Part shown: piece after piece, positions 48,608 through 59,380 of the stretch
How positions within the stretch are numbered: position 1 is the stretch's first letter
How the letters are laid out: every line of letters begins with the position of its first letter
Source of the DNA: Dipteronia dyeriana
Taxonomy: Eukaryota > Streptophyta > Magnoliopsida > Sapindales > Sapindaceae
DNA: 64,000 nt
Direction: 5' to 3'
Assembly (NCBI GenBank): GCA_032871835.1
Contig: CM065300.1
Coordinates: 111,163,088 to 111,227,087 of the forward strand
Translations under genes and position numbers: made by a program
Notes under the pieces: generated by a model
What the model was told of the DNA's origin: nothing
Databases searched by the model: none
Seen by the model: only the letters and a program-made list of their open reading frames with translations

Positions 48608-49846
48608 ATGAGTGAGCTTGGGATTAGCAAAGAGGGAGCATCAAGTATAAGACCACCTTTGCTTAAAGGTGATAATTATGCCTCATGGAAAGGTAAGATG
48701 GAGTCTTATATTTTTCAAATAGATGACCGTGCATGGATGGCTGTTGAAGATGGGTACACTCTTCCGAAGATGACAAATGATGATAGAGATGAAGTTCTCA
48801 AGCCTAAGTCTCATTGGAGCACACAAGAATTTGAAGCTTCCAAGTGGAACAACAAGGCTATGCATGCAATCTTGTGTGCCATGGATGACAATCAATACAA
48901 GTTGGTTCAAAATACTAGGCATGCAAAGGAGGCTTGGGAGATTCTACAAACGGCTCATGAGGGAACCGAAGTGGTCACGGACTCCAAGCTTCAAGTCCTT
49001 CAAATGCAATTTGAGACAATTTGGATGGAAAAGAACGAGTGCTTTAATGACTTCCAGGTGAAGTTGATGGACATCGTAAATCAAAGCCATCAACTAGGTG
49101 ACCCATATTCGAATAGAAGGATCAAACAAAAGATCATGAGGTCACTCCACAAGAGATTTGAGTCCAGGGTGACAGCACTGGAAGAAAATAGTAACTACAA
49201 GACTATGAAGCCGAGTGAAGTGATTGGAAGCCTTCTAGCCTATGAGTCTAGGTGGACTTCTACACCTACATCTCCTAAGATGAAAAAGAACATAGCTTTG
49301 AAAACATCCAAAGTAAAGATAGAGGAGGATGACTCAGATGAGGAGATGGCTCTTGTGGTGAAGAAATTCAAGAAGTTTATGAAACTGCAGAAGAATGACT
49401 CAAAGAAGAAGATTGAGCCAAGACAAGATAAGCCTATAAGAAAAGGCATTCAATGCAATGAATGTAGTGGGTTTGGTCATAGAGCCACCGAGTGTACTAA
49501 TTCAAAGAAGAAGCAGAAAGGAAAAGTGGTGGTTGCCTCGTCAAGTGAGAATGGAGGTGAAGAAGATTCCTCAAGTGATGAAGAGGTTATTCTTAACTAC
49601 ACGGCTTTTGGAGCCTCCTTTGTGGAAGATGTAGAAAAAGGCAACAAAGCCTTAAGTAGTGACCTTGAAAAAGGAGTAGATAAAAAAGTAGCTAAAAGAG
49701 TGATAAGTGAAGCTACTTATGTTGATGATGCCATCATGGCAACAAGTGACACTAGTGATGACTCTAGTGATAAGAGTTCTTCATCTCACTCTACAAATGG
49801 AAATGTAGAGAGTATGAACCATGAAGGGTTCATTGAGCATTTTTAA
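48608..49846 (+). CDS. B2 gag polyprotein, N-terminal part (412 aa)
   Basis: I chose the ATG at 48608 (MSELGISKEG) because upstream codons run into the primer site and B1 has the same start. Residues 14-35 (IRPPLLKGDNYASWKGKM) are the copia gag entry motif, and WEILQTAHEGTEVVTDSKL (about 118-136) and FQVKLMDIVNQSHQL (about 155-170) are the UBN2-type core. The CCHC knuckle CNECSGFGHRATEC is at about residues 284-297. An acidic Ser/Asp/Glu tail follows. The reading frame is open over its full length, in contrast to B1. A stop at 49844 separates it from the second gag segment, where relatives are continuous. Confidence 0.85.
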   Translation: MSELGISKEGASSIRPPLLKGDNYASWKGKMESYIFQIDDRAWMAVEDGYTLPKMTNDDRDEVLKPKSHWSTQEFEASKWNNKAMHAILCAMDDNQYKLVQNTRHAKEAWEILQTAHEGTEVVTDSKLQVLQMQFETIWMEKNECFNDFQVKLMDIVNQSHQLGDPYSNRRIKQKIMRSLHKRFESRVTALEENSNYKTMKPSEVIGSLLAYESRWTSTPTSPKMKKNIALKTSKVKIEEDDSDEEMALVVKKFKKFMKLQKNDSKKKIEPRQDKPIRKGIQCNECSGFGHRATECTNSKKKQKGKVVVASSSENGGEEDSSSDEEVILNYTAFGASFVEDVEKGNKALSSDLEKGVDKKVAKRVISEATYVDDAIMATSDTSDDSSDKSSSSHSTNGNVESMNHEGFIEHF

Positions 49847-50773
49847 AGCTTAAGATTGAATATGAAGGTTTGAAAGCTAAAGGAAGAGAACCTCAAGCTA
49901 TCAACCTGAAGTGACTCACTCATGTGAAAAAATGAAGAATGGAAGAAAATTGGAAGAAAAGTGGATGAAAGCTTGAAGGAGGAGCTTAGAGAAGCTAGAG
50001 AGTTAATTACTAAAATGACTACGAGTACAGAGAAGCTTGACCATATGTTGGGAGTTTGCAAGAAGCCAAGTGACAAGAGAGGTTTAGGGTTTGAAGATGA
50101 CAAGGAGACCTCAATTTCTAGCAAGACGATATTTGTCAAGAGCTTGGACTTCAAAGAACCTCTTCCTCCACTTCATCCTAAGAAGAAAATTGAACTAGGA
50201 GAGTGTTCTAGAAATTTCCAAGTCAATATGGCACCAAGAAGTCAAGCTCAAGCTCAAGCTCAACCAATGAGAGCACTTCAAGCAACTATCCCTCAAACTA
50301 AAAGCCTTCAAGCCAAGAAGCATATCCTGCATGCTCAACAAAGGAAACAATCTTCTCTAACTCAACAACAAGGGAGAAGAAAATCAATACCACATCAAAG
50401 GAAAGCTCAAAGACATGGGAAAACACCTTTGTCCTCACAAAGGAATGGTATGACCCCTTATTTTATTCCTTCATGTCATTTTTATGGTGTTGATGGTCAT
50501 ATTAGACCAAATTGCTTCAAATACATTAACATGTGTAGAACTAAGAGTATGATTGAAAGAAAAAGGGGTAGAGCCAATATGTATATGTCTAGGAAAGCTA
50601 GTGTTAATGATCCTAGGAGTTATATGATGATCTTGACCACAAGGAATGACAATGTGTCACCTAAGTGGATTAGAAAAGATGAACCCACATGCCATTGTGC
50701 TAAGGTTTCACCCATAGGCTCAACTAGGTTAAATGGACTTGGTAAGTCTATAGGGACTCATATCTCCTATTGA
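49847..50773 (+). pseudogene. B2 gag, C-terminal part
   Basis: After stops between 49847 and 49960, an open 270-codon frame (49961-50773) gives ESLKEELREARELITKM (coiled coil), LDHMLGVCKKPSDKRGLGFE, a Gln/Ala-rich stretch, and a second knuckle CHFYGVDGHIRPNCFKY in which the second Cys is Tyr. It ends VSPKWIRKDEPTCHCAKV...THISY. In autonomous SIRE-like elements this position leads into the protease. Here the element goes straight to the 3' tail. Confidence 0.8.
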
Positions 50774-51950
50774 CTTGTTTTGATTGACCCCATATGGGAA
50801 GCTCAAGCAAAGAGAGCAAATTAGTAATGCATTGTGCTCATTGATAATATTTATGCTTCTTTATTAATTGCTTGAGATGATTGGTTGTACATATTTTTTT
50901 AATAAGTGTGCAGCTTTGCTTTACATGCAATCCATGTCTTATTTATGACCAAACATGCATTTTTAGAATAGGAGAACTGATTGGGAAGTACATTTTGAAT
51001 GACCTAGAATTGATCTCCATGACATGTTGATTCTTTATATGACATGCTTTAAAGTAATATGCATGATGAAATTGTTGAATGCTCTAAAATGAATGCAAAA
51101 ATGTGTATGAAAGAAATTATGAAACTTTAATCAATAAGGATCTTTTATCCAATTCAAGGATCTTACAATCCAAAAGTCTCTCTCTCTTTACTTGTCAAAC
51201 AATGCTACTATCATACGGGGCATTCCACCCGGAAAAATTGAAAAGGGCGTAATAGTAGCTCATGTCTTGTTTTGCTTATAAAGTTTGATATAGTTGTTCT
51301 TAAAATAAGTTTATTTTACAGTCTATATCTTGCTTACTCCATGACAAAGGGTGAAATTGGTTTGAATTCTCTTGGAAACCCTTATTATTTAGCTTTGCCA
51401 AATACCATGTTTTGATCTTGAATACACCTTGTCTTGTATGCAAAACATTCGTTCACACATTTTTTTATAATAAAACTCCTTGATTCTCTCTTTTTAATTA
51501 AGTTGCATAAATTTGGTTATATGATTATGCATATGTCTTGTGTCATAAGCTCTCCTTGCTAATGCCTTCTTAAATGGAGACTCCTTTGTCTATCTCATTA
51601 AAAAAAAAGGAGTAGTGTGTATTTAAGGGGAGTTGAGTTTGACTCATTGAGAGGGAGTTAACCTATTTAGGGGGAGGCATTTGCATTTGTATTATTGATG
51701 CATGTTGCTTGTTTCTATTGTATGCAAATTGCTCTTGCTTTTATGTCTTTGATCATCACACATACAATTGTCTTAGAGAGTGTAGTTATTTTGTTTTGTA
51801 GGGATGTTGATTCTACACGAGAAGGATGACTTGAAGATCAAGTTTATTAGGCATCTCTTTGTAATGTAGAAAAACTTTTTTGACTCCTATTTTTTTGTTT
51901 TATTTATTGGTGAGGATGAATTGTGAGTGGTGGTTTTGTCATGAAATAGC
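50774..51950 (+). other. 3' tail of B2
   Basis: It is non-coding, collinear with the tail of B1. There is a small inserted AT-poor patch (ATACGGGGCATTCCACCCGG, about 51214) absent from B1. No gene is seen. Confidence 0.7.
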
Positions 51951-51963
51951 CAAAGGGGGAGAT
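51951..51963 (+). other. polypurine tract of B2
   Basis: CAAAGGGGGAGAT directly precedes the LTR start TGTAAGTTCC. Confidence 0.85.
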
Positions 51964-52514
51964 TGTAAGTTCCTCAGTTTTTTATTGGCTCATTTCGTTG
52001 ACAACCACATTTGGAGATTAATGTGTAAGGATAGTTTAGGCCATCATTGCTCAAGACCCAGCTCAAGCTTCAAAAGGTAAATCACTTGCTTAACCTTTTC
52101 TGAAGAGTTTTTATTACACACATACACTCTCATGCATGTCTTTGATCATCTTGCATGAATGCTTAAATTGCCTTAATTGTGTGCCTCTTTACCACAAATC
52201 TTGTTTGGGTGTTTGTTTCATTTAGTTTGCCCTTAGAAGAGGAATTTCTCCTTGACTGCGGCTGGGACCGCTCCCTATGCATTGCCTCCGCCGCGGTATG
52301 TACATCGGTGTTCTCTAGGCATTGCACGCTGCTACTACCGCGGCCCGTGCACGTTTCATGCACAGCGATCTCCCAAACGGAGTTTCCAAGTGATGCACCA
52401 CTTGCTCTACCGCGGTCTGGACATTGCCTGCATCGCTGTCCAGACAGCGGAGATTCTTAGGCAACGCACCGCTCGCCCTACCGCGATCTGGACACTTTCC
52501 TAGGCAGCGGCATG
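51964..52514 (+). repeat. 3' LTR of B2, truncated
   Basis: It is collinear with 46791-47345 including the GC-rich domain. It stops at GGCATG (52514), where the C LTR begins; the 5' LTR continues CACAGCGGCC at the equivalent place. Confidence 0.85.
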
Positions 52515-54052
52515 TGTTAGGATTATGCTCGATAGCGAGAGTGTAATATTGTAATTGGAAATCTTTTCATATTAATAAAGTGATTTCTAATTTAAAATTT
52601 CTTATAGCATTTATATTTTAATAATCATAATTGTCAAAGTAGTAAATAATCATAATGTCAAACGACTATGAGAAAAAAAGAATTGTTCTTACATCTAGAT
52701 ATGTATGAGGTAGACACAATTCCTTAGTTAGTCTTGAATAACATTCACAACATAGGATAAAAGGTTGGGCGCCTTTATCTTGTCAAAGTTGTAGATTCTT
52801 TTGCTAGCAATTGAGTGGGATCAAATGTGTTATAATGAGTCTAAAATCATCAAAGTGTGGTGTCTTTCGTCAAAAGAATCTAGTGCAGTGGGTGCATTGA
52901 ATATGATCAAAATGAAAAAACTTTATCTAGAACCGTCAATGGATAAAAGTTTTCATTTGAAGACAATCGGAGAGTCTATCTTAATCCTTAGATAAATGAT
53001 GGGCTTATGGTTGCAAGTGTTATCATTTGAACTATCAATGAGTACGATTATATAGCATAGTCTATCCTCGATATTTTGGTGGTATTCATTTGTTAATCAA
53101 TAGAGGACTTCATTTATAGATATGGACATCGTGGCTCCTTTTATTGAATGAGAGTAGAATACCATCATATGGATATTTTGATGTATTGGATATTAAATCT
53201 TAACGTTAAGTTTTCAATAGTGTCTATTGAAACTTGGCTTCTGGACCAGCAACAATATCCAAGTTCAAAATGTGGTCATATGAATAAATCTGGTAACTTA
53301 GATAGCTATAGGCGGTCTATGAGCTCTTGGCAATTACTGGTATTCTTCACGAGGATACACTTTCTCCAATAAGGTTGTCTAGGGTATGAATGAGTAACAT
53401 CAACTTATTCTATCTTTATTTAAGAGTTCAATTTTAGTTATTTAGTGGAATGAATAAAAATTAAATAGATTGGACCTAAGTGAATCATTTGTTGATTGTG
53501 ATTGTGTTGTGTCTATTAGAGCTTAAATTTAGATAGCCCACCAAGATCCTCATTCCACAAGAACTTGTATGGATCACTTGATATATTCTACCGTACCAAT
53601 TTAGGGGTCAATTTAGAATTGTATTAAAGCATATGAACTTGTTTCTTTCTGTAATATTTGGTCTAGTTCCTATGTGGTTTTTTTATTAAAGTCCAATGGA
53701 TTTAATAAAATAAGAAAAATAATATATGGCCCATATATATGTGTTGGGCGGCAAGGCTATTTAGAATAGCTTAATTATATACTTTTTATTTTATTATTTA
53801 ATTAAATGAAAATTAATTAATTTGTTGATTAATTAATTATTTAATTAAAAGTCAAAATCTTTTTCTATTAGGAGATGGTCTCCTAAATATTATACTATTA
53901 TTGGTAGTATAATTAATATTAAATACTATATTTGATATGTAGATAAATAAAAGGAATTGTTTATCTAATCAAATTAGGAAGTCTTTAATATGGTTACAAA
54001 TACACTATTGAGTTGGATTAAGAGTCTTGGTGTAGGAAAGATTTCCTTTTGG

Positions 54053-54162
54053 AAAAGGATTCTTAACCACCAAGTAAATTCACCTAAGGAAAGGATTCTT
54101 AACCACCAAGTAATTCTACCTAAGGAAAGGATTCTTAACAACCAAGTAAATCCTTCTAAGGA
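54053..54162. repeat. 36-bp tandem repeat, 3 copies, in C LTR
   Basis: AAGGATTCTTAAC starts at 54055, 54091 and 54127; each unit holds ACCAAGTAAATNCNCCTAAGG. Two more diverged copies lie at about 54245 and 54285. The inverted C LTR has about two copies (45800-45880). Confidence 0.85.
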
Positions 54163-54332
54163 AATGAACTAAGTCTCCTAATTATATTAAGTGAAATTTT
54201 AGCCAGCTATGTACATATATAAGGAGGATAGAATTCCTTTTAAAAAGGGATTCTTAACTACCAAATAAATCCACCTAAGGAAATGATTCTTGCCAACCAA
54301 GCAAATCCTTCTTAGGAGATGACTTATGACCC

Positions 54333-54340
54333 TATATATA
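54333..54340 (+). promoter_or_regulatory. TATA box of C LTR
   Basis: CCTATATATAGG is the strongest TATA-like site in the LTR and is conserved in the inverted copy (TTATATATAGGAG near 45778). Confidence 0.55.
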
Positions 54341-54979
54341 GGTTTGGAAATTTCGGCCAGCTCTAAGGTTTTTTATGAGAGGAATTTCGGTCATTCTATG
54401 CAATTTTCAAGAAGAGAATCTGGCCTAGCAAGGGAGAATTTTGAGGGAGAATTTTTTTTTTTTTTACTCTGAACAAAATTCGACCAACTCACAGAGATAG
54501 TGTGAATTCGGCCAAGAAGAGAGAAAAAAAGAATGTTTTTTCTTTCGATAGTACACTAGTATCCTTTACATCAAAAGGGTTTTGTGTACAATATTGAATC
54601 AAGGTTCACACGAGTTTCAATCAAATTGATTGATAATTCAAAAGTGACCGGATGTTCTTAGTTTTTCTCTTGGAGGATTATTGTAACTAACAAAAAAGAA
54701 GATTTTGTTTGTTTCCATCCTCAGGTATACAATTTAAAGATAAACAGCCCACACTCCTAGGTGATTCATGTTTGTGATTGGATTGGAAGATCTTATGGAT
54801 TCAATTCGACGCTAGTTCAATCGTCACGAAAAAAAAGATACGATACTTTTTATATACATCAATTAATCTAGGGTTAAAGTTATTGTTATTAAAAGGGATT
54901 TTTTTTTATATACGCCAACCCTAAATTTCTAATTTTCTCACGCTTCCTTTGCGTTTTGAACCATTTTTTTCCTTACATT

Positions 54980-54991
54980 TGGTATCAGAGC
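54980..54991 (+). other. primer-binding site of C
   Basis: TGGTATCAGAGC lies two bases after the LTR end TTACA; it is the initiator tRNA-Met type. Confidence 0.85.
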
Positions 54992-56299
54992 CTGGTTGTA
55001 CCCTTGATTAATTGATGTATGTACGTGAATCTTTTTCTTTTTATTGTATATATGCATGTTTCAGAAAGAGATGGAACTCTAGGTATTCACATATATATTT
55101 ACATTGGAATGTATGGATATATATATGTTTTATATGTTGTTTGTTATTGCTCAATTTTGGTCCTAGAATTTTAATGTATTTTGTTTTGGGATTGTAACAA
55201 GAAGGGTGGTCCATCATCACCATAATTTCATTTTTGGTAGTTGCTAAGTTTTTTTTTATTTTGTTTTTTTTTATTTTTTTTTATTCTTCTGTAATACGTT
55301 CAAGTATCGAAGACTCGAAGGTTTGAAGAATTGGAAGCAGCCAGAACAATTTTGGGACCATTCGAGCCGTAGCAACGAACGTGTGTGCGAAGAGCTCGCA
55401 GCCACGTTTGTTGTGGTTGCGCACGGCAGCCCATTTGTAGCCATGGGCTGTGCATGGCAGCCCTTTATGGGTTTGTGGCATGCGTACGCCCATGGGTAAG
55501 GGCGAAGGGTGCACACGCCCATGGAAGGTAGCCGAGGGAGTCTGAACGATGAAGGTCGCATGAAGACTTGTTCGCCAAGAAAAGAGTTCTTGTATTCCAA
55601 GATATATGTAATTTACTTTTTTTTCTGGGATGGACCAAAATTGTAGCTATTTATATTTTTGTTAATATTGCAATGTTTGTCATTGTTTGATAACATGTCA
55701 TATAGAATAGGAGTGCCACTCATATATCTCTTTTGGTATGAACAAGCATTGAATGGTTTAAGTATCTAAATTGGCATCTAGATAACTTGGTAATTCATTC
55801 TTTGGAATTCGATCACACGCCTTAAACAATTGAGTGGGAGAAGGTGTTTTGGAACACCTACGGCCTCCAAATTTAGTTGAGCTTTATGTTTCGTGAATAA
55901 CCTCCCAAGTTCATGAATGGAATTCAGCAAGATACTTCCATACAAGGATAGACTAGACAATTAGCCCAAACGATATCTACTCCCAAATGAGGGATATTAT
56001 GTTGAAAGTCGATAACTTGGTAACACACTTAATGTAATTTTATTAATATCCTCCCAAGAGTTCTTGTTAATAAAATTGTAAGGCTAAAATAGAAAACGTT
56101 GGTTGTTATGTTAACAATTAGGTGGGACCTAGTCCAACTAGTAAATGGTGCGTACTCCCAAAGGAGGCGTGACATTTATAGGTGTTGGATCACCGTTGAA
56201 TTTTTATGATTGAATTATTTTATTTAATTCAAGATAAATATTCAAAATTGCTATATCATGATTGTTTACTTATATAACTTTTGTTATTATAAAGAAATC
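54992..56299 (+). other. leader of C
   Basis: This long untranslated region between primer site and gag is mostly AT-rich. A GC-rich block at 55310-55530 has repeated GGCAGCCC and CCATGG motifs and could fold strongly. Open frames on the minus strand here (55271-55600) overlap each other and look like by-products of base composition. Confidence 0.65.
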
Positions 56300-57075
56300 A
56301 TGACCCCATCCCTAATCAAATTCCTAAAAGGTAATACTTTAACTGATGATAATTATGTCACATGGAAAAAGGAATATTAGGTTGTTGTTACAAGCTGAAA
56401 AGTATAAGTTCATTCTGTATATTCCTTAACCATCAAACTAATGAGTCTAACTCAGGAAGCAAAGAGATGAGTATCAGTAGTAGAAGTCTTCAGATGAGAT
56501 GGCTAAATGTACGTTACATTATGGCCATCATCTTCGATGTGTAGCAATAACAATATGAAGGAATGGAGACTGCTACAGATATAATGATGTCTCTAGAGGA
56601 GATGTTTGCTATGAGGTATAGGATGACTAAGAGAGAGAGACAGTGATAACTTTTATGAATCTTAGGACAAAACCTGGACAGGGTGTGAAAGATCACTTGA
56701 TAAAGGTCATAGCACATCTCAATATTGCTGAACTGAATGGTGCTAAGATAGATGGTGAGACAAAAATTGACATGATTGTCAACTCACTAACGAATTCCTT
56801 TGATCAATTCAAGTTGGACTACACCTTGAATAATAAGGAATACACCTTGCAAGGCTTGATGCAAGATATTCAAATCACCAAGATAATCCTTGTAAAGAGA
56901 TTCATATGCTTGGTAAGTTGCTACTGTTAAAGACCCGTAAAAAGGTCAAGAGACAATAGAAGAAAAATCAACTTGAGTCTTCTTAGAAGGAGACGAAGAA
57001 AGTAACCGAGATCAAAGGAAAGTGTTTCTTTTGTGGTGAAAAGGGTCAAAGGAATAGACTGTATAAGAATGAATT
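56300..57075 (+). pseudogene. C gag remnant
   Basis: ATG at 56300 starts MTPSLIKFLKGN..LTDDNYVTWK, the copia gag entry motif. Frameshifts follow, then a clean stretch 56652-56895 (FMNLRTKPGQGVKDHLIKV...DMIVNSLTNSFDQFKLDY). A knuckle-like CFFCGEKGQRN near 57027 lacks the His and last Cys. The region between the knuckle and the protease is deleted. Confidence 0.8.
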
Positions 57076-58470
57076 CAACTTGCATTTAGGTAATGGAGCG
57101 TTGGTGTCTACTAGTGCAATGGGAGATATTAGAATCAATTTTGATTCTTATAGGCATTTAGTTTTAATAAACATTTATTATGTACCACAATTCAAGATGA
57201 ATTTAATTTCGGTCTCTTGTCTAAATAAATTTGGATATTCGATTAATTTTAAAAAAAGTTTTATCATTAGTAAAAATAACAAATTTGTTTGTAAAGGTAC
57301 ATTGGAAAACAATTTATTCTATTTGCATGGAAATATCTCTCACTTGTTAGACACGGAATCAACGGAACCTAATCAAAAAAGAGTAAAATTATCAAAAGAT
57401 GAAACCTACCTATGGCATTTGCGCTTATGTCATTTTAACCTTAATAGGATTAAAAGATTGGTAAGTGGCGGACCTCTAAGTGACTTAAAGAATGATGTTC
57501 TACCAACTTGTGAATCTTGTTTGGAAGGTAAAATGACCAAAAGATCGTTTACGATTAAAGGTGCAAGAGCCATCGAATGTTTAGGATTGATACAAACTGA
57601 TGTGTGTGGACCTATTAGCATTCAAGCTAGAGGTGGATATGAGTGTTTCATCACTTTCACGGATGATCACTCAAGATTTGGCTATATGTATCTCATGATA
57701 CATAAGTCGGATGCTTTTGATATGTTCAAAGCATTTAAAGCTGAAGTAGAAAATCAGCTTCAGAAACGCGTAAAAATCTTGAGGTCCGATCGTGGTGGAG
57801 AAAATCTATCTGGTGAGTTTTAGTAATATCTTATTGATAATGGAATAATTTCTCAGTTTTTTGCACCAGGCACACCTCAACAAAATGGGGTGGCAGAAAG
57901 GAGAAATAGAACTCTTTTTGATATGGTTAGGTCTATGTTTAGTTATTCAACGCTCCCTAATTCTTTTTGGGGATATGCTTTACAAACTGCAATGTACATT
58001 CTAAACAATGTACCATCTACGTCGGTTCCTAAAACACCGCATGAGTTGTGGACTAGGCGAAAGCCTAGTTTACAACACTTAATGATATTTGGATGTCCTG
58101 TGCACGTGTTAAAAGGAAAGACATGAAAGATTGAGTCCCGTTCAAAAACATGCATATTTGTAGGGTATCCAAAAGAAACAAAAGGATATTATTTTTATAG
58201 TCCTTCAAATCTTAAAGTATTTGTTTTAAGAAATGCTAAATTTCTGGAAAAGGACTATATGAATAATTTTGTGCCTATAAGTAGAATTGTCTTGAATGAA
58301 CTTTTAGGAGATACAATTCCACAAGAGGTTTTGCAACCTAGCCCAATTGTAAGTTTCGTACCAACACAAGATCAAAAATCTACCATACCTCATCGTAGTG
58401 GGAGGGTGACAACCCGAGAGATACATCGGTCTGGGAGAATCTATAGAGAATCTTCTAGACGATGATGATC
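57076..58470 (+). pseudogene. C protease end and integrase
   Basis: The 247-codon open frame 57080-57823 starts after the protease active site, with IYYVPQFKMNLISVSCL; the catalytic Asp-Ser-Gly is deleted. LWHLRLCHFNLNRIKRL is the GAG-pre-integrase domain and CESCLEGKM the zinc ligand. The integrase has QTDVCGP (first Asp), FTDDHSRFGY, ILRSDRGGE (second Asp), then a stop at 57821, and continues with [16 protein letters not shown] (Glu). So all DDE residues are present although the frame is broken. The C-terminal GYPKETKGYYFYSP and FLEKDY motifs follow a stop near 58124. Confidence 0.85.
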
Positions 58471-58479
58471 CCTATACGA

Positions 58480-58631
58480 ATAAGGAAGCAATGGAAGATA
58501 TTGACTGTCGCAATTGGCAAAAGGCAATGCAATCCGAAATTGAATCTATGTTCAAAAACAAAGTCTGGTCTCTTGTAGACTTGCCTAAAAGGGATAAACC
58601 CATTGGGTGCAAGTGGGTATACAAGAGGAAA
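58480..58631 (+). pseudogene. C reverse transcriptase, N-terminal stub
   Basis: NWQKAMQSEIESMFKNKVWS is followed by LVDLPKRDKPIGCKWVYKRK, the RT entry block. Homology ends at 58631, about 45 residues into RT. Confidence 0.85.
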
Positions 58632-58678
58632 TTTGTATTTATATGCTTATCAAATATAGTCTTTAATATTTGTTATAC
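58632..58678 (-). repeat. 47-bp scrap of C LTR, inverted
   Basis: GCTTATCAAATATAGTCTTT and AATATTTGTTATAC match the inverted C LTR at about 45975-46020. It joins the RT stub of C to the LTR of G. Confidence 0.6.
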
Positions 58679-59338
58679 TGTTGACGGGAAATTTGCTCGG
58701 GATGAGAAATTCCTGTTAACACCCTCGAGACCACTACCACGAAAGTTGTGGCCAGGGTCGGTACCATTGGTTCCTGACCTGGTAAGAGATAGACGAGAGA
58801 CTGGATCGTAATAACAGTAAATGAGAGCTTTTATTATTGGTAGATTGCTTTAAAATACAAATCACTCTCTCGTGTGCTCACAATTTCTCTAAGATGTAGG
58901 GTGGTGGCAACTTCGTGCCAGTCGAATAGTGGAAACGAAGGTGGCCGTGTTCTGAATACAAAATTTAGGCCTTCCCATCTTCTTCTCTGTCTCTCTTCTC
59001 TCTGTTGCTATCTAACTTTTTCTGTGTATGTATCAGTCTGTGTAGGTTGTTCTTTGTTTTTCATCCTCTTTCTACCATGCATGGCTTCACATATTTATAT
59101 CGTCCAAGTAGGTTTTTAATTCGCAAAAATTTTATCGTGATCCCATGAATCTGTTCCTTCCTTATTAGGCAAGATTTGTCATTTGAATTTGAATTGTTAC
59201 GGGATTTGATGATATCGTTGATGGAGATAAGTTTGTTTCCTTTTTTGAATCAAACTCTTGATGTGCATGTAAATATTACATGGAGATGATCCTGTATGCA
59301 CTTATGTCATGAATTTTCATGGAGGTCACCCTACCAAC
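58679..59338 (-). repeat. 3' LTR of G (about 660 bp)
   Basis: The minus strand ends ATTTCCCGTCAACA (RC starting TGTTGACGGG at 58679). It contains a TATA box (RC of 59091-59098) and, about 250 bp later, AATAAAAG (RC of 58839-58848), a plausible promoter and poly(A) pair. The start near 59338 (GTTGGTAGGGTGACC on the minus strand) follows a purine-rich CTCTAAGGGG tract. The start boundary is approximate. Confidence 0.6.
59091..59098 (-). promoter_or_regulatory. TATA box in LTR of G
   Basis: The minus strand reads GATATAAATATGTG. It is well placed upstream of the AATAAA site in the same LTR. Confidence 0.5.
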
Positions 59339-59380
59339 TGCCTGTTGCCCCTTAGAGTGAGGCATATCCCTGCTCAGAAT

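Larger units (their letters stand above)
46791..52514 (+). mobile_element. Copia-like gag-only element B2
   Basis: The complete 5' LTR, primer site, nearly intact gag, tail and polypurine tract are present, and the first 551 bp of the 3' LTR. Gag ends at the same point as in B1 and pol is absent, so the family is non-autonomous. The 3' LTR is interrupted by the C LTR at 52515. By eye the two LTRs differ at several percent of positions in the first 340 bp, so the insertion is not recent. Confidence 0.85.
52515..54977 (+). repeat. 5' LTR of C (2463 bp)
   Basis: It runs from TGTTAGGATTATGC to TTCCTTACA. A TATATATA promoter box is at 54333-54340, then GGTTTGGAAATTTCGGCC. The inverted copy 45189-46790 supports the end. 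The sixty-codon frame at 53990 simply translates the 36-bp repeat. Confidence 0.85.
52515..58631 (+). mobile_element. Copia element C, 3'-truncated
   Basis: The 5' LTR (52515-54977), primer site, 1.3-kb leader, gag, protease remnant, integrase and the beginning of reverse transcriptase are present; sequence stops within the RT entry block at about 58631. The order is copia. The integrase DDE residues are intact, making C the least decayed pol in the window, but gag is badly shifted. Confidence 0.9.

Noticed and set aside
55271..55600. Minus-strand frames in the C leader
   Set aside because: They are two overlapping frames with no family resemblance, produced by a GC-rich stretch.
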